64,000 bases of DNA from assembly GCF_015277875.1 (NCBI RefSeq), contig NZ_CP063814.1:434001-498000 (forward strand), written 5' to 3'. Shown here piece after piece: positions 16,327-26,408 of this stretch (positions within the stretch are counted from its first letter, which is position 1; each line of letters opens with the position of its first letter). This stretch comes from Microbacterium luteum. Lineage in GTDB: Bacteria; Actinomycetota; Actinomycetes; Actinomycetales; Microbacteriaceae. A program made the translations under genes and the position numbers. The notes below the pieces were generated by a model. The model saw only the letters and a program-made list of their open reading frames with translations. It was not told the origin of the DNA and ran no database searches.

Positions 16327-17537
16327 CCCATCCGCTCCCGTCGTCGCAGCCACTCGCCGGCCGGTCGCGTGCTGAGGCCGTGGATGACGACCGACAGCGC
16401 GATCGCCAGGAGCACCGCCGGAAGGACCAGATCGTCGCCGGTGCGGCGCTCTGCCAGGCACGCATAGAGAAGCGCGGACACCCCCACCGGGCCGAACCAG
16501 CTCATGAATGCCGTCTCGGTCCGGGAGTGCAGGCGCGCGTAGATGGGGCGCGTCAGCCACATGCCGGCGATCCGGCGTGCGATCAGCGCGAGCACGAGAA
16601 CGATCGGTAGCGCCCACCCTTCCGCCGCCCAGCGGTCGAACGGGAGGAGAGCGCCGATGACCGCGAACAGGGGCAGGATGAGCACGCGACCGAGCTCGTC
16701 GATCTCGCGTCCGAGTTCGGCGCGGAGGTCGTCGGTCAGGCGGTTGCCGAACGCCGCGCCCGCCACGAAGACCCCCAGCACGGCATCCGTCTCGATGACC
16801 CGCAGACCGGCGAGGATCGCGAGCGCCAGCGCGAGGGCATAGCCGAGGTAGCTCGTCGAGTTCGACCATCCCCGGGCGATGACCGTGTCGAGGAGCCAGC
16901 CTGCGGCCCAGCCGAGGCCGAAGCCCACGACCACGGGCACCGCGACCTCCCACAGGAGCGTCGTCGTCAGCCACTCGCGCCACGCCTCGGCGCCCCCGGT
17001 GGTCACGAGCAGCAGCGGCAGCATGAGGATCAGATATGCGAGCCCGTCGTTCAGCCCGCTCTCCGACGAGAGGTTCAGACGCACCCGCTTCGGGATGCGC
17101 TCCTCTGCGACGGTGCCGGTGACGATCGGCGTGGTCACGACCGGATCGGTCGGCGTGATCGCTGCCGCGATCAGCATGGCCGACAGAAGGGGGATGCCCA
17201 GCAGCAGCACCGCCCCGGTCGCGACGGCGAACATCACGACCATGCCGACGGCGATGCTGGCGACGATCCAGCGCAGGTTCGCGCGCCAGTATCCCCGCGG
17301 GAACCTCAGCGCGACGCCGAGCAGCGACACCGCGAGCACGACCCGTGCCACCGACTCGAGCACCTCTGTCGATCCGAGGCCCCACGCGGTCGGCTGCACG
17401 ACCCCCGCCGCGAACGGCCCGAGCAGGGCGCCGCAGGCGAGTGCGATCAGGAGCGGGGGCACCCCCGTGCGCTGCAGCTTCACCGACAGGGCGCTGAGCA
17501 CGAACGTGAGAGCACCGATCACGGCGACAGCAAGCAT
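16323..17537 (-). CDS. CPA-family cation:proton antiporter
   Basis: A 404-residue, roughly 12-helix sodium/proton exchanger of the CPA superfamily. The helix 5-equivalent TPTDPVVTTPIV carries a TD-P motif of CPA1 antiporters (the ITPTDPV-type signature), and SESGLNDGLAYL matches the following conserved S/E-x3-ND helix. It swaps cytoplasmic sodium or potassium for protons. No C-terminal TrkA or CNBD regulatory domain follows. The ATG has a GGAAGGGG ribosome-binding site. It lies downstream of the Mn catalase gene, separated by a strong hairpin. Confidence 0.86.
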   Translation of the reverse strand: MLAVAVIGALTFVLSALSVKLQRTGVPPLLIALACGALLGPFAAGVVQPTAWGLGSTEVLESVARVVLAVSLLGVALRFPRGYWRANLRWIVASIAVGMVVMFAVATGAVLLLGIPLLSAMLIAAAITPTDPVVTTPIVTGTVAEERIPKRVRLNLSSESGLNDGLAYLILMLPLLLVTTGGAEAWREWLTTTLLWEVAVPVVVGFGLGWAAGWLLDTVIARGWSNSTSYLGYALALALAILAGLRVIETDAVLGVFVAGAAFGNRLTDDLRAELGREIDELGRVLILPLFAVIGALLPFDRWAAEGWALPIVLVLALIARRIAGMWLTRPIYARLHSRTETAFMSWFGPVGVSALLYACLAERRTGDDLVLPAVLLAIALSVVIHGLSTRPAGEWLRRRERMG

Positions 17538-17556
17538 CCGACCCCTTCCGCATGGT

Positions 17557-17585
17557 GCGAGACCGGGCGGATCACCCGGTCTCGC
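17557..17585 (-). terminator. Strong hairpin after the manganese catalase gene
   Basis: GCGAGACCGGG (17557-17567) and CCCGGTCTCGC (17575-17585) form a perfect 11-base stem with a 7-base loop. It lies 13 bases after the catalase stop and 20 bases before the antiporter start, so it most likely terminates catalase mRNA or separates the two genes. No U-tract is present, as is common in actinobacterial terminators. Confidence 0.6.
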
Positions 17586-17597
17586 GCCGACTCGCGG

Positions 17598-18473
17598 CTA
17601 CGATAGCGCGTCGCGCACGACGCCCTCGGCCTTGTCGATGAAGCCCGGCTTCGCATCGGTGCCGTAGTAGCGCGGATCGGGTGTGGTCGGCGGCGGCATC
17701 GGCACCGAGGTGCCGGGGCCGTCCTCATAGCGGAATTCGCCCTTGCCGTCGGGCGTCGGCCCGGAGGCCCAGGAGCCCTCCGCCGCTGCCTGGCCGTCGG
17801 AGAAGTTGTAGTACGTGTAGGCGTGCTCGCGCGCCTCTTTGCTGAGCGGGAAGTTGCTCGGAACGGGCAGGTCCTCCACGCCCTCCTCGCGCAACTCGGC
17901 CGCGGCGGCGATCCACTGGTTCTGATGCATGGTGTCGCGCGCGAGAAGGAAGGACAGCATGTCCCGCACGCCGCTGTCATCTGTCATGTGGTAGATCCGG
18001 GCCACCTGGGTGCGGCCCTGCATCTCCGCGTTGGCGTTGGCGGTGAAGTCGGCGAGAAGGTTGCCGCTGGCGGTGATGTACGACCCCTGCCACGGGTTGC
18101 CGTTGCTGTCGACGGGGCGAACGCCGGCCCCGGCGACGATCGCCGACTGCACGTCCATGCCGCCCACCACGGCGGCGAGCGTCGGGTCCGATGCCACGGC
18201 CTCCTCGCTCTGCGACACGGGTGCCTTCTCGAGCAGCTGCGCGATCATCACCGCCAGCATCTCGACATGTCCCATCTCCTCGGCGCCGATGCCGTACAGC
18301 AGATCGCGGTACTTGCCCGGCAGATGGCAGTTGACGGCCTGGAAGCCGTACTGCATGGCCACCGTGATCTCGCCGTACTGTCCGCCGAGCACCTCCTGAA
18401 GCCGCCGGGCGAAGATCGCATCGGGCTTGTCGGGCGTGGCGGCGAATTGCAACTCCTGCTTGTGGAAGAACAT
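17598..18473 (-). CDS. Manganese catalase
   Basis: A 291-residue non-haem catalase that destroys hydrogen peroxide at a dimanganese centre. All five ligand positions expected from the Lactobacillus plantarum enzyme are seen: Glu35 (QYGEIT), Glu66 and His69 (AEEMGHVEM), Glu150 (NANAEMQGR) and His183 (RDTMHQNQW). The N-terminus MFFHKQELQF is typical, as is the C-terminal YYGTDAKPGF-type tail. The start is ATG 18473 preceded by a GGAAGGGGAAG purine run. It stands between an FUSC-type gene and the antiporter, each apparently with its own promoter. No catalase regulator is adjacent. Confidence 0.93.
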   Translation of the reverse strand: MFFHKQELQFAATPDKPDAIFARRLQEVLGGQYGEITVAMQYGFQAVNCHLPGKYRDLLYGIGAEEMGHVEMLAVMIAQLLEKAPVSQSEEAVASDPTLAAVVGGMDVQSAIVAGAGVRPVDSNGNPWQGSYITASGNLLADFTANANAEMQGRTQVARIYHMTDDSGVRDMLSFLLARDTMHQNQWIAAAAELREEGVEDLPVPSNFPLSKEAREHAYTYYNFSDGQAAAEGSWASGPTPDGKGEFRYEDGPGTSVPMPPPTTPDPRYYGTDAKPGFIDKAEGVVRDALS

Positions 18474-18563
18474 CGTCTTCCCCTTCCTGTGCGCGTGAGC
18501 GGTTGTGCTCGGACGCTAGGGTCGGAGACCCCGAATCACCGCGGGGGTTGACAGGCGCCGAGA

Positions 18564-19649
18564 TCAGGCTCTGGTGTCATCCATGAACAGGGTGGAGGCG
18601 TCGACCAGGCGACGCAGGAAGATCGCCGGCTCGATGCGCTGGGCCATCGTCGAGGTCGAGACGGTCGTCGACGGCAGTGCACCGAGGTAGCGCTCGAGCG
18701 CGTCCTTCGCGTCGCGCACCCGGTCATCGAGGCCGTCGTCGTCGATCGGCGTCTTCGTGAGCGTGGCGCTGGCGCGGATCGCGTCGGCGAACAGGCGCTG
18801 CACCTCGTCGTCCATCTCGCGGAGCGTCGCGGGATGACGCCCCGAGACGACCTCGGCGAGGTCGCGCGTGGCGGCGACGGTGAGGTCCATCGATCGCAGG
18901 CGACGCGCGTTCTCCTGCTGCTCGGCGAGGTGGCGCCGCCCCCGGGGGTTGGCGCGGGCGGAGTCCTCGGCCTCGGCGACCTCGCGTCGGACCTCTTCGG
19001 TCATCGCGTCCAGGTGCGACAGGGCGGCGTCCACCTGGGCGGCATCCGGCTCGCGCACGTGATCGGCGAGGGTGTCGAGGAACGCCGCGGCGGCTTCGCG
19101 CAGGTCGGTGAGCTTGCCACTGGCCCACTCGAAATACAGCGGCGGAACGACGACGAGGTTCACGACGAGCCCGACGACGACGCCGACGCCCATCGTCACC
19201 AGGTACGACAGCGGATAGTCCCCGGACCCCGCCTGTCCGGCGAGCAGCAGCACGAACACGGCGGCGACCGCGAGGATGTCGCGACCGGCTCCGAGGTGTC
19301 GGATGCCGCCGAGAAGCACACCGACACCGACGACCGCGGCCAGGGGGATGACGGGCGGGATGTCGAAGAACTCGGTCGCGCCGAGCGCCGCGACGCCCAA
19401 ACCGATCCCGAGCGCGAGACCCAGGAGGGTCTGGCCCCCGGTGCGGGCTGTGGCGGCCACCGTCGGGTACATGACCACGAGCACGCCGAAGGGGGCGTAA
19501 TAGGAGTACTCGTTGCTCACGAAGGGAAGGAGGGGGACGAGCAGCCACGCGATCGCGGCGGCGGCCGCGGTCTTGGCCGCCAGCAGTACGCGGTGGCGGT
19601 TCAGCGACGTCTGGCGCCAGTCGCGGAGGTTCTCTCTCATCCGGGTCAC
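18564..19649 (-). CDS. FUSC-family / aromatic acid exporter-like membrane protein
   Basis: A 361-residue protein with six to seven membrane helices in its first 200 residues (e.g. AAAAAIAWLLVPLLPF, PFGVLVVMYPTVAATA, LGLALGIGLGVAALGA) and a long helical cytoplasmic C-terminus (residues about 205-361; LREAAAAFLDTLADHV, RRSMDLTVAATRDLAE-like). This is the architecture of half-size FUSC/ArAE proteins, which export aromatic acids or similar compounds. Substrate unknown. The GTG start at 19649 has an ATG three codons later (MRENLRDW) as the alternative. Confidence 0.78.
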   Translation of the reverse strand: MTRMRENLRDWRQTSLNRHRVLLAAKTAAAAAIAWLLVPLLPFVSNEYSYYAPFGVLVVMYPTVAATARTGGQTLLGLALGIGLGVAALGATEFFDIPPVIPLAAVVGVGVLLGGIRHLGAGRDILAVAAVFVLLLAGQAGSGDYPLSYLVTMGVGVVVGLVVNLVVVPPLYFEWASGKLTDLREAAAAFLDTLADHVREPDAAQVDAALSHLDAMTEEVRREVAEAEDSARANPRGRRHLAEQQENARRLRSMDLTVAATRDLAEVVSGRHPATLREMDDEVQRLFADAIRASATLTKTPIDDDGLDDRVRDAKDALERYLGALPSTTVSTSTMAQRIEPAIFLRRLVDASTLFMDDTRA

Positions 19650-19726
19650 GGCATCAGTCTCACGTGTGGAGCGCTGTTCGGGTCAACCCCCTCCCCATGG
19701 CCGTCGTCGGTCGGCTAGCGCGAAGG

Positions 19727-20425
19727 CTAGGCCGTCGGGATGGTGGCCACGGGCCGCGGGAACACCGCGCGGACGAACGCCCACGCGAGCCCAGCGCCCA
19801 CCAGCTGCGCACCGATGAAGGGGAGGACGGAGGTCGGTGCGATGCCGGCGAAGGTGTCGGAGAAAGCCCGGCCGACCGTGATGGCGGGGTTCGCGAAGCT
19901 CGTCGACGAGTTGAAGAAGTAGGCGGCGCCGATGTAGGCGCCCACGGCCGGGGCGGCGAGGTGCGAGCGCCCCGTGCGCACGAGACCGAAGATCACCGTG
20001 AGGAGGCCGGCCGTCGCAACGACCTCCGCGAACAGCGTCGGCCAACTCGCCCGGTCGGTCGTCGCCCACGACACGGCGGGAAGGCCGAACATGAGGTTCG
20101 CCACGACGGCGCCCGTGATGCATCCGAGAATCTGGACCGGAAGGTAGGTCGCAACGCTCTGCCCCGGCCGCCCGTGGAGCAGCGCGTCGACGAGCGTCAC
20201 CACCGGGTTGAAATGGGCGCCGGAGACGGGGGCGAAGACGGCGATGAGCACCCCGAGTCCGAGTGCCGTGGCGAAGGCGTTCTCGAACAGCTGCAGGCCC
20301 ACGTCCCCCGGGGAGAGGGTCTGCGCGGCGATCCCCGACCCGATGACGACGGCGGCGAGTCCGGCGCTGCCGGCGAACTCGCCCGTGAGGGAGCGGATGG
20401 TCTCGATCCGGCGCGAGGAGGTCAT
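19727..20425 (-). CDS. MIP/aquaporin family channel
   Basis: A 232-residue, six-helix major intrinsic protein. The two half-helix selectivity motifs are GAHFNPVVTL (NPV instead of NPA) and FANPAITVGR (NPA), with the E of GEFAGSAGL in helix 1. Such channels in actinobacteria are often found in arsenic operons and can conduct arsenite, besides water or glycerol; no ars gene is in the window, so arsenite transport is only a possibility. The ATG at 20425 is used; an ATG at 20455 would add 10 residues that cover the palindromic promoter region and is less likely. Upstream DNA is exceptionally AT-rich for this genome. Confidence 0.85.
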   Translation of the reverse strand: MTSSRRIETIRSLTGEFAGSAGLAAVVIGSGIAAQTLSPGDVGLQLFENAFATALGLGVLIAVFAPVSGAHFNPVVTLVDALLHGRPGQSVATYLPVQILGCITGAVVANLMFGLPAVSWATTDRASWPTLFAEVVATAGLLTVIFGLVRTGRSHLAAPAVGAYIGAAYFFNSSTSFANPAITVGRAFSDTFAGIAPTSVLPFIGAQLVGAGLAWAFVRAVFPRPVATIPTA

Positions 20426-20427
20426 AT

Positions 20428-20455
20428 ATAGACCATAATCTATGGATCGATCCAT
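20428..20455 (-). promoter_or_regulatory. AT-rich overlapping palindromes at the MIP channel promoter
   Basis: Three overlapping symmetric elements sit directly upstream of the channel start: ATAGA-N6-TCTAT (20428-20443), CCATA-N3-TATGG (20433-20445) and the perfect 14-base palindrome ATGGATCGATCCAT (20442-20455). They stand out from the 70% GC surroundings. They probably are operators for a repressor (ArsR or GntR type are possibilities) acting on this gene and perhaps on the divergent gene at 20510. Confidence 0.55.
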
Positions 20456-20497
20456 GACGGACCCGTGAAGCACCTGGACGACGCCCGCGGCGGGGCG

Positions 20498-20503
20498 GAC
20501 AAT
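20498..20503 (+). promoter_or_regulatory. Possible -10 box of a leaderless small gene
   Basis: GACAAT lies 6 bases before the ATG at 20510. The first base departs from the TAnnnT consensus, so confidence is modest. Confidence 0.35.
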
Positions 20504-20509
20504 GCGAGT

Positions 20510-20728
20510 ATGAGCCGCCTCCAGCCGGAATCGGAGTACGAAGCGCTCGTCTACGTGCTCGAGCGGCTGTCCGAGACGTACCCGTTCGTCGGCGAGGATC
20601 GGCTGCGCGAGATCGCGGCCGACGAGCTCGCGCAGCTCGACGGCGCCCGCGTGCGCGCGTTCATCCCCGTGCTGGTCGAACGCCGTGTCAAGGAGCGGCT
20701 CGCGACAGAGCCCGTCGACGCGGCCTGA
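20510..20728 (+). CDS. Three-helix bundle small protein
   Basis: A 72-residue, all-helical, acidic protein resembling the three-helix bundle dimerization domain proteins annotated in actinobacteria. Visible helices are YEALVYVLERLSETYP, GEDRLREIAADELAQLD and AFIPVLVERRVKERL. No membrane segment or catalytic motif. It is divergent from the MIP channel and 16 bases upstream of the SLC13-type permease, so it may belong to either regulon. Function unknown. Confidence 0.7.
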   Translation: MSRLQPESEYEALVYVLERLSETYPFVGEDRLREIAADELAQLDGARVRAFIPVLVERRVKERLATEPVDAA

Positions 20729-20732
20729 TCGC

Positions 20733-20738
20733 TACGCT
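20733..20738 (+). promoter_or_regulatory. -10 box of a leaderless SLC13 transcript
   Basis: TACGCT lies 6 bases before the GTG at 20745 and decides that start over a longer reading frame that would overlap the preceding gene. Confidence 0.45.
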
Positions 20739-20744
20739 GGCCGC

Positions 20745-22307
20745 GTGGACCCCGTCGCCGCCACACTGATCATCCTCGCCCTCGCGGTCGTCGCGTTCGT
20801 GAGCAACCGCGTGCCGATCGCCGTCATCGCGGTGGGAGTCTCCCTGCTGCTGTTCTTCAGCGGCGTGCTCACCCTGCCGGAGGCGGTCGCCGGATTCGGC
20901 GACCCGACCGTGCTCTTCATCGCGGGGCTCTTCGTCGTGAGCGAGGCGCTCGACGCCACCGGGGTCACGGCCTGGGCGGGCAAGCAGGTGATCACGCGCG
21001 CGGGCACGGGCCGAGCTCGGCTCCTCCTCGCGATCGGCGCCGTCGTCGCGATCGCGTCGGCGCTCATCAGCATCAACGGCGCCGTCGCGGCCCTCGTGCC
21101 TCTCGTGGTCGTCGTCGCCGCCCGCGCGGGGCTGCCGCCCTCGCAGCTGCTCATGCCGCTGGCCTTCATGGCGAGTGCGGGGTCGCTCCTCGCCCTCACC
21201 GGAACGCCGGTGAACATCATCGTCTCCGACATCGCCGCCGAGAACGGCGGACGCGCCTTCGGATTCTTCGAGTTCGCGCTGGTCGGTGTGCCCCTCGTGA
21301 TCGCGTCGGCGGCGGTGATCGTCCTGCTCGGCAAGCCGCTGCTGCCGATGCGCGAGGGCGTGCGGCTGCCGACCGACCTCGCCCGTCACGCCCGTGTGCT
21401 TCGACACGAGTACGACGTGTCGCTCGACACCGGCACGCTCCTCGGCCCCGCCTCGGGAGTGACCGAGGTGGTCATCGCGCCGCGTTCACCCCTGATCGGC
21501 ACCGTCGTCGCTCCCGGCATGACCACACCCGACGGCGATCTCGTCGTGCTGGCCGCCCGACGCGGCGAACAGGTGCTGAAGACCGGCGACATCGTGGTGC
21601 AGGCCGGCGACGCCCTGCTGCTGCAAGGCACATGGGATGCCCTGACGGTTCGCACGGCCTCGGGAGGGATGCTGCCGGTGGACGCGCCCGCGCAGTTGCG
21701 CCGCTCGGTGCCGCTCGGGCGCGGAGCCAAGCGCGCGGTCGTCGTTCTCGCCGTGATGGTCGTGCTGCTGGCGACCGGTGTCGTGCCGCCCGCCGCCGCG
21801 GCCCTGCTCGCGGCCGTAGCGCTCGTGCTGACCCGCGCGATCAGCGTGCCGCAGGCCTTCCAGTCGATCTCGTGGACGACGATCGTGCTGATCGCCGGCA
21901 TGATCCCGCTGTCGACGGCGTTCATCCAGACGGGCACCGCCGACCTCGTCGCCGGCTGGGTGCTGGCGGCGATGAGCGGCGCGAGCGCGCACGTGGTGCT
22001 CCTCGCGCTGTGCCTGCTCACCCTCGTGCTCGGTCAGCTCATCAGCAACGCCGCGACCGTGCTCATCGTCGCCCCGATCGCCGTGTCGATCGCGGCGACC
22101 CTCGACCTGTCGGTGATGCCGTTCATGATGGCGCTCACCGTCGCGGGCGCGGCCGCGTTCCTCACGCCGATCGCTACGCCGGCCAACCTCATGATCATGG
22201 AGCCAGGCGGGTACCGCTTCGGGGACTACTGGCGGCTCGGCCTGCCTCTCGCGGCCCTCTTCGTCGCGTTCGCCGTACTCTACGTGCCGTTCGTGTGGCC
22301 GTTCTGA
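20745..22307 (+). CDS. SLC13/DASS-type permease with TrkA-C domain
   Basis: A 520-residue membrane protein with two groups of helices flanking a soluble central domain. The N-terminal half has SINGAVAALVPLV and SLLALTGTPVNIIVSD (the ...GTP-x-N motif of DASS/ArsB-like carriers); the C-terminal half repeats this with SNAATVLIVAPIAVSIA and FLTPIATPANLMIMEPGGY. Between them, about residues 225-310, lies a TrkA-C/RCK_C domain (VIAPRSPLIGTVV, DGDLVVLAARRGEQV, GDALLLQGTWDAL). These carriers move anions such as sulfate, citrate or dicarboxylates. The substrate is not clear. Start chosen by the -10 box. Confidence 0.86.
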   Translation: MDPVAATLIILALAVVAFVSNRVPIAVIAVGVSLLLFFSGVLTLPEAVAGFGDPTVLFIAGLFVVSEALDATGVTAWAGKQVITRAGTGRARLLLAIGAVVAIASALISINGAVAALVPLVVVVAARAGLPPSQLLMPLAFMASAGSLLALTGTPVNIIVSDIAAENGGRAFGFFEFALVGVPLVIASAAVIVLLGKPLLPMREGVRLPTDLARHARVLRHEYDVSLDTGTLLGPASGVTEVVIAPRSPLIGTVVAPGMTTPDGDLVVLAARRGEQVLKTGDIVVQAGDALLLQGTWDALTVRTASGGMLPVDAPAQLRRSVPLGRGAKRAVVVLAVMVVLLATGVVPPAAAALLAAVALVLTRAISVPQAFQSISWTTIVLIAGMIPLSTAFIQTGTADLVAGWVLAAMSGASAHVVLLALCLLTLVLGQLISNAATVLIVAPIAVSIAATLDLSVMPFMMALTVAGAAAFLTPIATPANLMIMEPGGYRFGDYWRLGLPLAALFVAFAVLYVPFVWPF

Positions 22308-22312
22308 CCGGG

Positions 22313-22318
22313 TAGGCT
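22313..22318 (+). promoter_or_regulatory. -10 box of a leaderless DUF7882 copy 2 transcript
   Basis: TAGGCT lies 7 bases before the ATG at 22326, directly after the stop of the upstream permease gene. Confidence 0.45.
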
Positions 22319-22325
22319 CGCGTCC

Positions 22326-22661
22326 ATGGGTCGCTTCATCTACGACAATTCCTCGAACTCTGTGGAGATCGAAGACCGTGTGCTCGCCCACCTGCGCATC
22401 GTGGTGATGAACAAGCTGCGCCGTGCGGAGTCGTTCATGTTCGACGTCGAGGTCGGCGACGGCAGTGGCCGCCGCAGCTTCTGGATGCATCCGTCGGTGC
22501 CGATGCAGTTCCACTTCTTCGGCAGTCGTCAGCCCCGCATCAACCGCGTCTGGATCGAGGAGCTGATGCAGACCGCGAGCGGCCCGAACGGGCTCTGGAT
22601 CGTGCCTGAGCCCCCCGAGGACGAGGCGCCCGTCACCGACGCGAACCCGCCGCGCGGCTGA
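22326..22661 (+). CDS. DUF7882 family small protein, copy 2
   Basis: A 111-residue paralogue of the 15171 protein: MGRFIYDNSSNSVEIEDRVLAHL, NKLRRAESFMFDVE, FWMHPSVPMQF and GPNGLWIVPEPPED align with MGKFIYENSVKVDFEDRALAHL, GKLRRGESF, VWMHANCSL and SPGGLHLVPEP. The C-terminal tail diverges. Function unknown. It converges with copy 3, with only 15 bases between the stops. Confidence 0.82.
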   Translation: MGRFIYDNSSNSVEIEDRVLAHLRIVVMNKLRRAESFMFDVEVGDGSGRRSFWMHPSVPMQFHFFGSRQPRINRVWIEELMQTASGPNGLWIVPEPPEDEAPVTDANPPRG

Positions 22662-22676
22662 GGGGCGTCGACCACA

Positions 22677-22988
22677 TCAGTCGGTGATGCTCACCTGTTC
22701 GGTGATCAGCTGGATGCCGCCGGATGAATTGGCGGAGCTGGCGAGGTCCTCGATCCACTGACGGCTCAATTCCGGCGGCTCGGGAGCGTCGAAGACGAAC
22801 CGCAGCGGGATCGACGGGTGCAGCCACAGCGTGCTGCGGCCCTCCGGTTCGCCGGTCGGATGCTGCCATGACACCGTGAAGCTCTCGTTCCGACGGAGCT
22901 TCGTGGCGATCACGACCTTGAGGTGCGCCAGGGCACGGTCCTCGATGTGGATGGGGGTGGCGGATCCGCCGTAGTAGATGGTGCCCAT
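22677..22988 (-). CDS. DUF7882 family small protein, copy 3
   Basis: A 103-residue member of the same family: MGTIYYGGSATPIHIEDRALAHL, ATKLRRNESFTVSW, TLWLHPSIPLRF and SSGGIQLITEQ. It is more divergent from copies 1 and 2 than they are from each other and lacks the VPEP motif. The ATG at 22988 has a TATCGT -10 box 7 bases upstream; a longer frame further upstream has no family similarity. Confidence 0.8.
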   Translation of the reverse strand: MGTIYYGGSATPIHIEDRALAHLKVVIATKLRRNESFTVSWQHPTGEPEGRSTLWLHPSIPLRFVFDAPEPPELSRQWIEDLASSANSSGGIQLITEQVSITD

Positions 22989-22995
22989 GTGCACC

Positions 22996-23001
22996 ACGAT
23001 A
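22996..23001 (-). promoter_or_regulatory. -10 box of a leaderless DUF7882 copy 3 transcript
   Basis: On the minus strand TATCGT ends 7 bases before the ATG at 22988, which fixes that start. Confidence 0.45.
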
Positions 23002-23046
23002 CGCCGCTGGCGGGTCCGGTGAACACTCCGCCGCGGCGCCAGTGCG

Positions 23047-25333
<2,287 letters not shown>

Positions 25334-25348
<15 letters not shown>

Positions 25349-25383
25349 TCAGTGCATTTTTGCACTTGATGATCCGGAGTGCA
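25334..25383 (-). promoter_or_regulatory. Nested 50-base operator of the TetR/exporter pair
   Basis: An exact inner palindrome AGTGCA-TTTT-TGCACT (25351-25366) is flanked symmetrically by TGCACT at 25334-25339 and AGTGCA at 25378-25383; all four half-sites share the same centre, between 25358 and 25359. The outer half-sites are 11 bases from the inner ones on each side. It overlaps the probable -10 box and the first codons of the TetR gene, as expected for autorepression by two dimers. Confidence 0.65.
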
Positions 25384-25511
25384 AAACCGCCGATGGGTGG
25401 CGAGCCGGCCCCTTCGTGCCGAGCGAGCCCTCCTCCGCCGAAAATAGCGGGGCGGCTCGGCGAGAAAAGGGGTGGTTCGGCGAACGAGTGACGAGCGAAG
25501 AGCGGCGAGGG

Positions 25512-26354
25512 TCAGACGTGGTCGTGCCAGGAGTGCTTCGGGTCGAACCCGAGCACGCGGCGGGCCTTGTCGATCGAGAGCAGCGTCTCGTGCGCGCCCG
25601 GCTCGCCGCGCACCTCGACGCCGGGGAACACCTCGGCGATGAGGTCGGCGTTCGGCCGGTTCATGACGGTGTCGGCGGCCGCGATGATGTAGGCCTCGAA
25701 GCCCGCGGGGGCGTGCTGCAGCGCCCTGTCGATGGCCTGAGCACCGTCGCGCGCGTCGATGTAGCCCCACAGGTTCCACTTGCGCACCATCGGGTCGTCC
25801 TGGAAGTCGGGGAAGCCGGCGTAGTCGTCGGGAACGAGCACGTTGGAGAACCGCAGCGCGCTCACCGAGAGGTCGGGGTGCCACCGCACGAGCTCGCGTG
25901 CCAGCTGCTCCTCGAGGGTCTTCACGATCGAGTAGACCGACTCCGGGCGCGGCGGGTACTCCTCGTCGACCGGGATGTACGGCGGCGGTACGTCGAACGG
26001 CAGGCCCAGCACCGTCTCGCTCGAGGCGTAGACGATGCGCCGGATGCCCAGCCTCGCCGCGGCCCAGAACACGTTGAAGGTCGCGGGCATGTTGTTGTGG
26101 AAAGTCGCCACGTCGGTGCGCAGCCCTGGCGCCGGGATGGCCGCCAGGTGCACGACCGCGTCGAACGGCGCAGTGCGGTCGACACCGCCGAGCGCGTCGA
26201 TCACCTGCCCGTAGTCGGTGAGGTCGACCTGCACGAATCCCGACGCGCGGGCGCCGACCGCGTCGAACCCGGTGACATCGTGTCCGGCGGCGCGGAGTTC
26301 GCGGATGGCGACCGAGCCGAGCTTTCCGGTCGCGCCGGTGAGAGCGATACGCAT
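25512..26354 (-). CDS. NAD(P)-dependent epimerase/dehydratase (extended SDR)
   Basis: A 280-residue extended short-chain dehydrogenase. The cofactor loop is LTGATGKLGSVA (residues 5-16), followed by VVHLAAIPAPG, active-site Ser in YASSETVLG, and YSIVKTLEEQ (the Y-x3-K pair). The family covers sugar nucleotide epimerases and uronate or sugar dehydrogenases; position beside a LacI regulator and Idh/ThuA genes favours a free-sugar dehydrogenase, but this is inference. ATG 26354 was chosen because the glycine motif follows immediately. It lies downstream of the LacI gene (54-base gap) and may be co-transcribed with it. Confidence 0.82.
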   Translation of the reverse strand: MRIALTGATGKLGSVAIRELRAAGHDVTGFDAVGARASGFVQVDLTDYGQVIDALGGVDRTAPFDAVVHLAAIPAPGLRTDVATFHNNMPATFNVFWAAARLGIRRIVYASSETVLGLPFDVPPPYIPVDEEYPPRPESVYSIVKTLEEQLARELVRWHPDLSVSALRFSNVLVPDDYAGFPDFQDDPMVRKWNLWGYIDARDGAQAIDRALQHAPAGFEAYIIAAADTVMNRPNADLIAEVFPGVEVRGEPGAHETLLSIDKARRVLGFDPKHSWHDHV

Positions 26355-26408
26355 GTCGCCACCCTGCCACACCCTCACCACCTCGAGGCCGTCGCCCTTC
26401 GATGCCGG

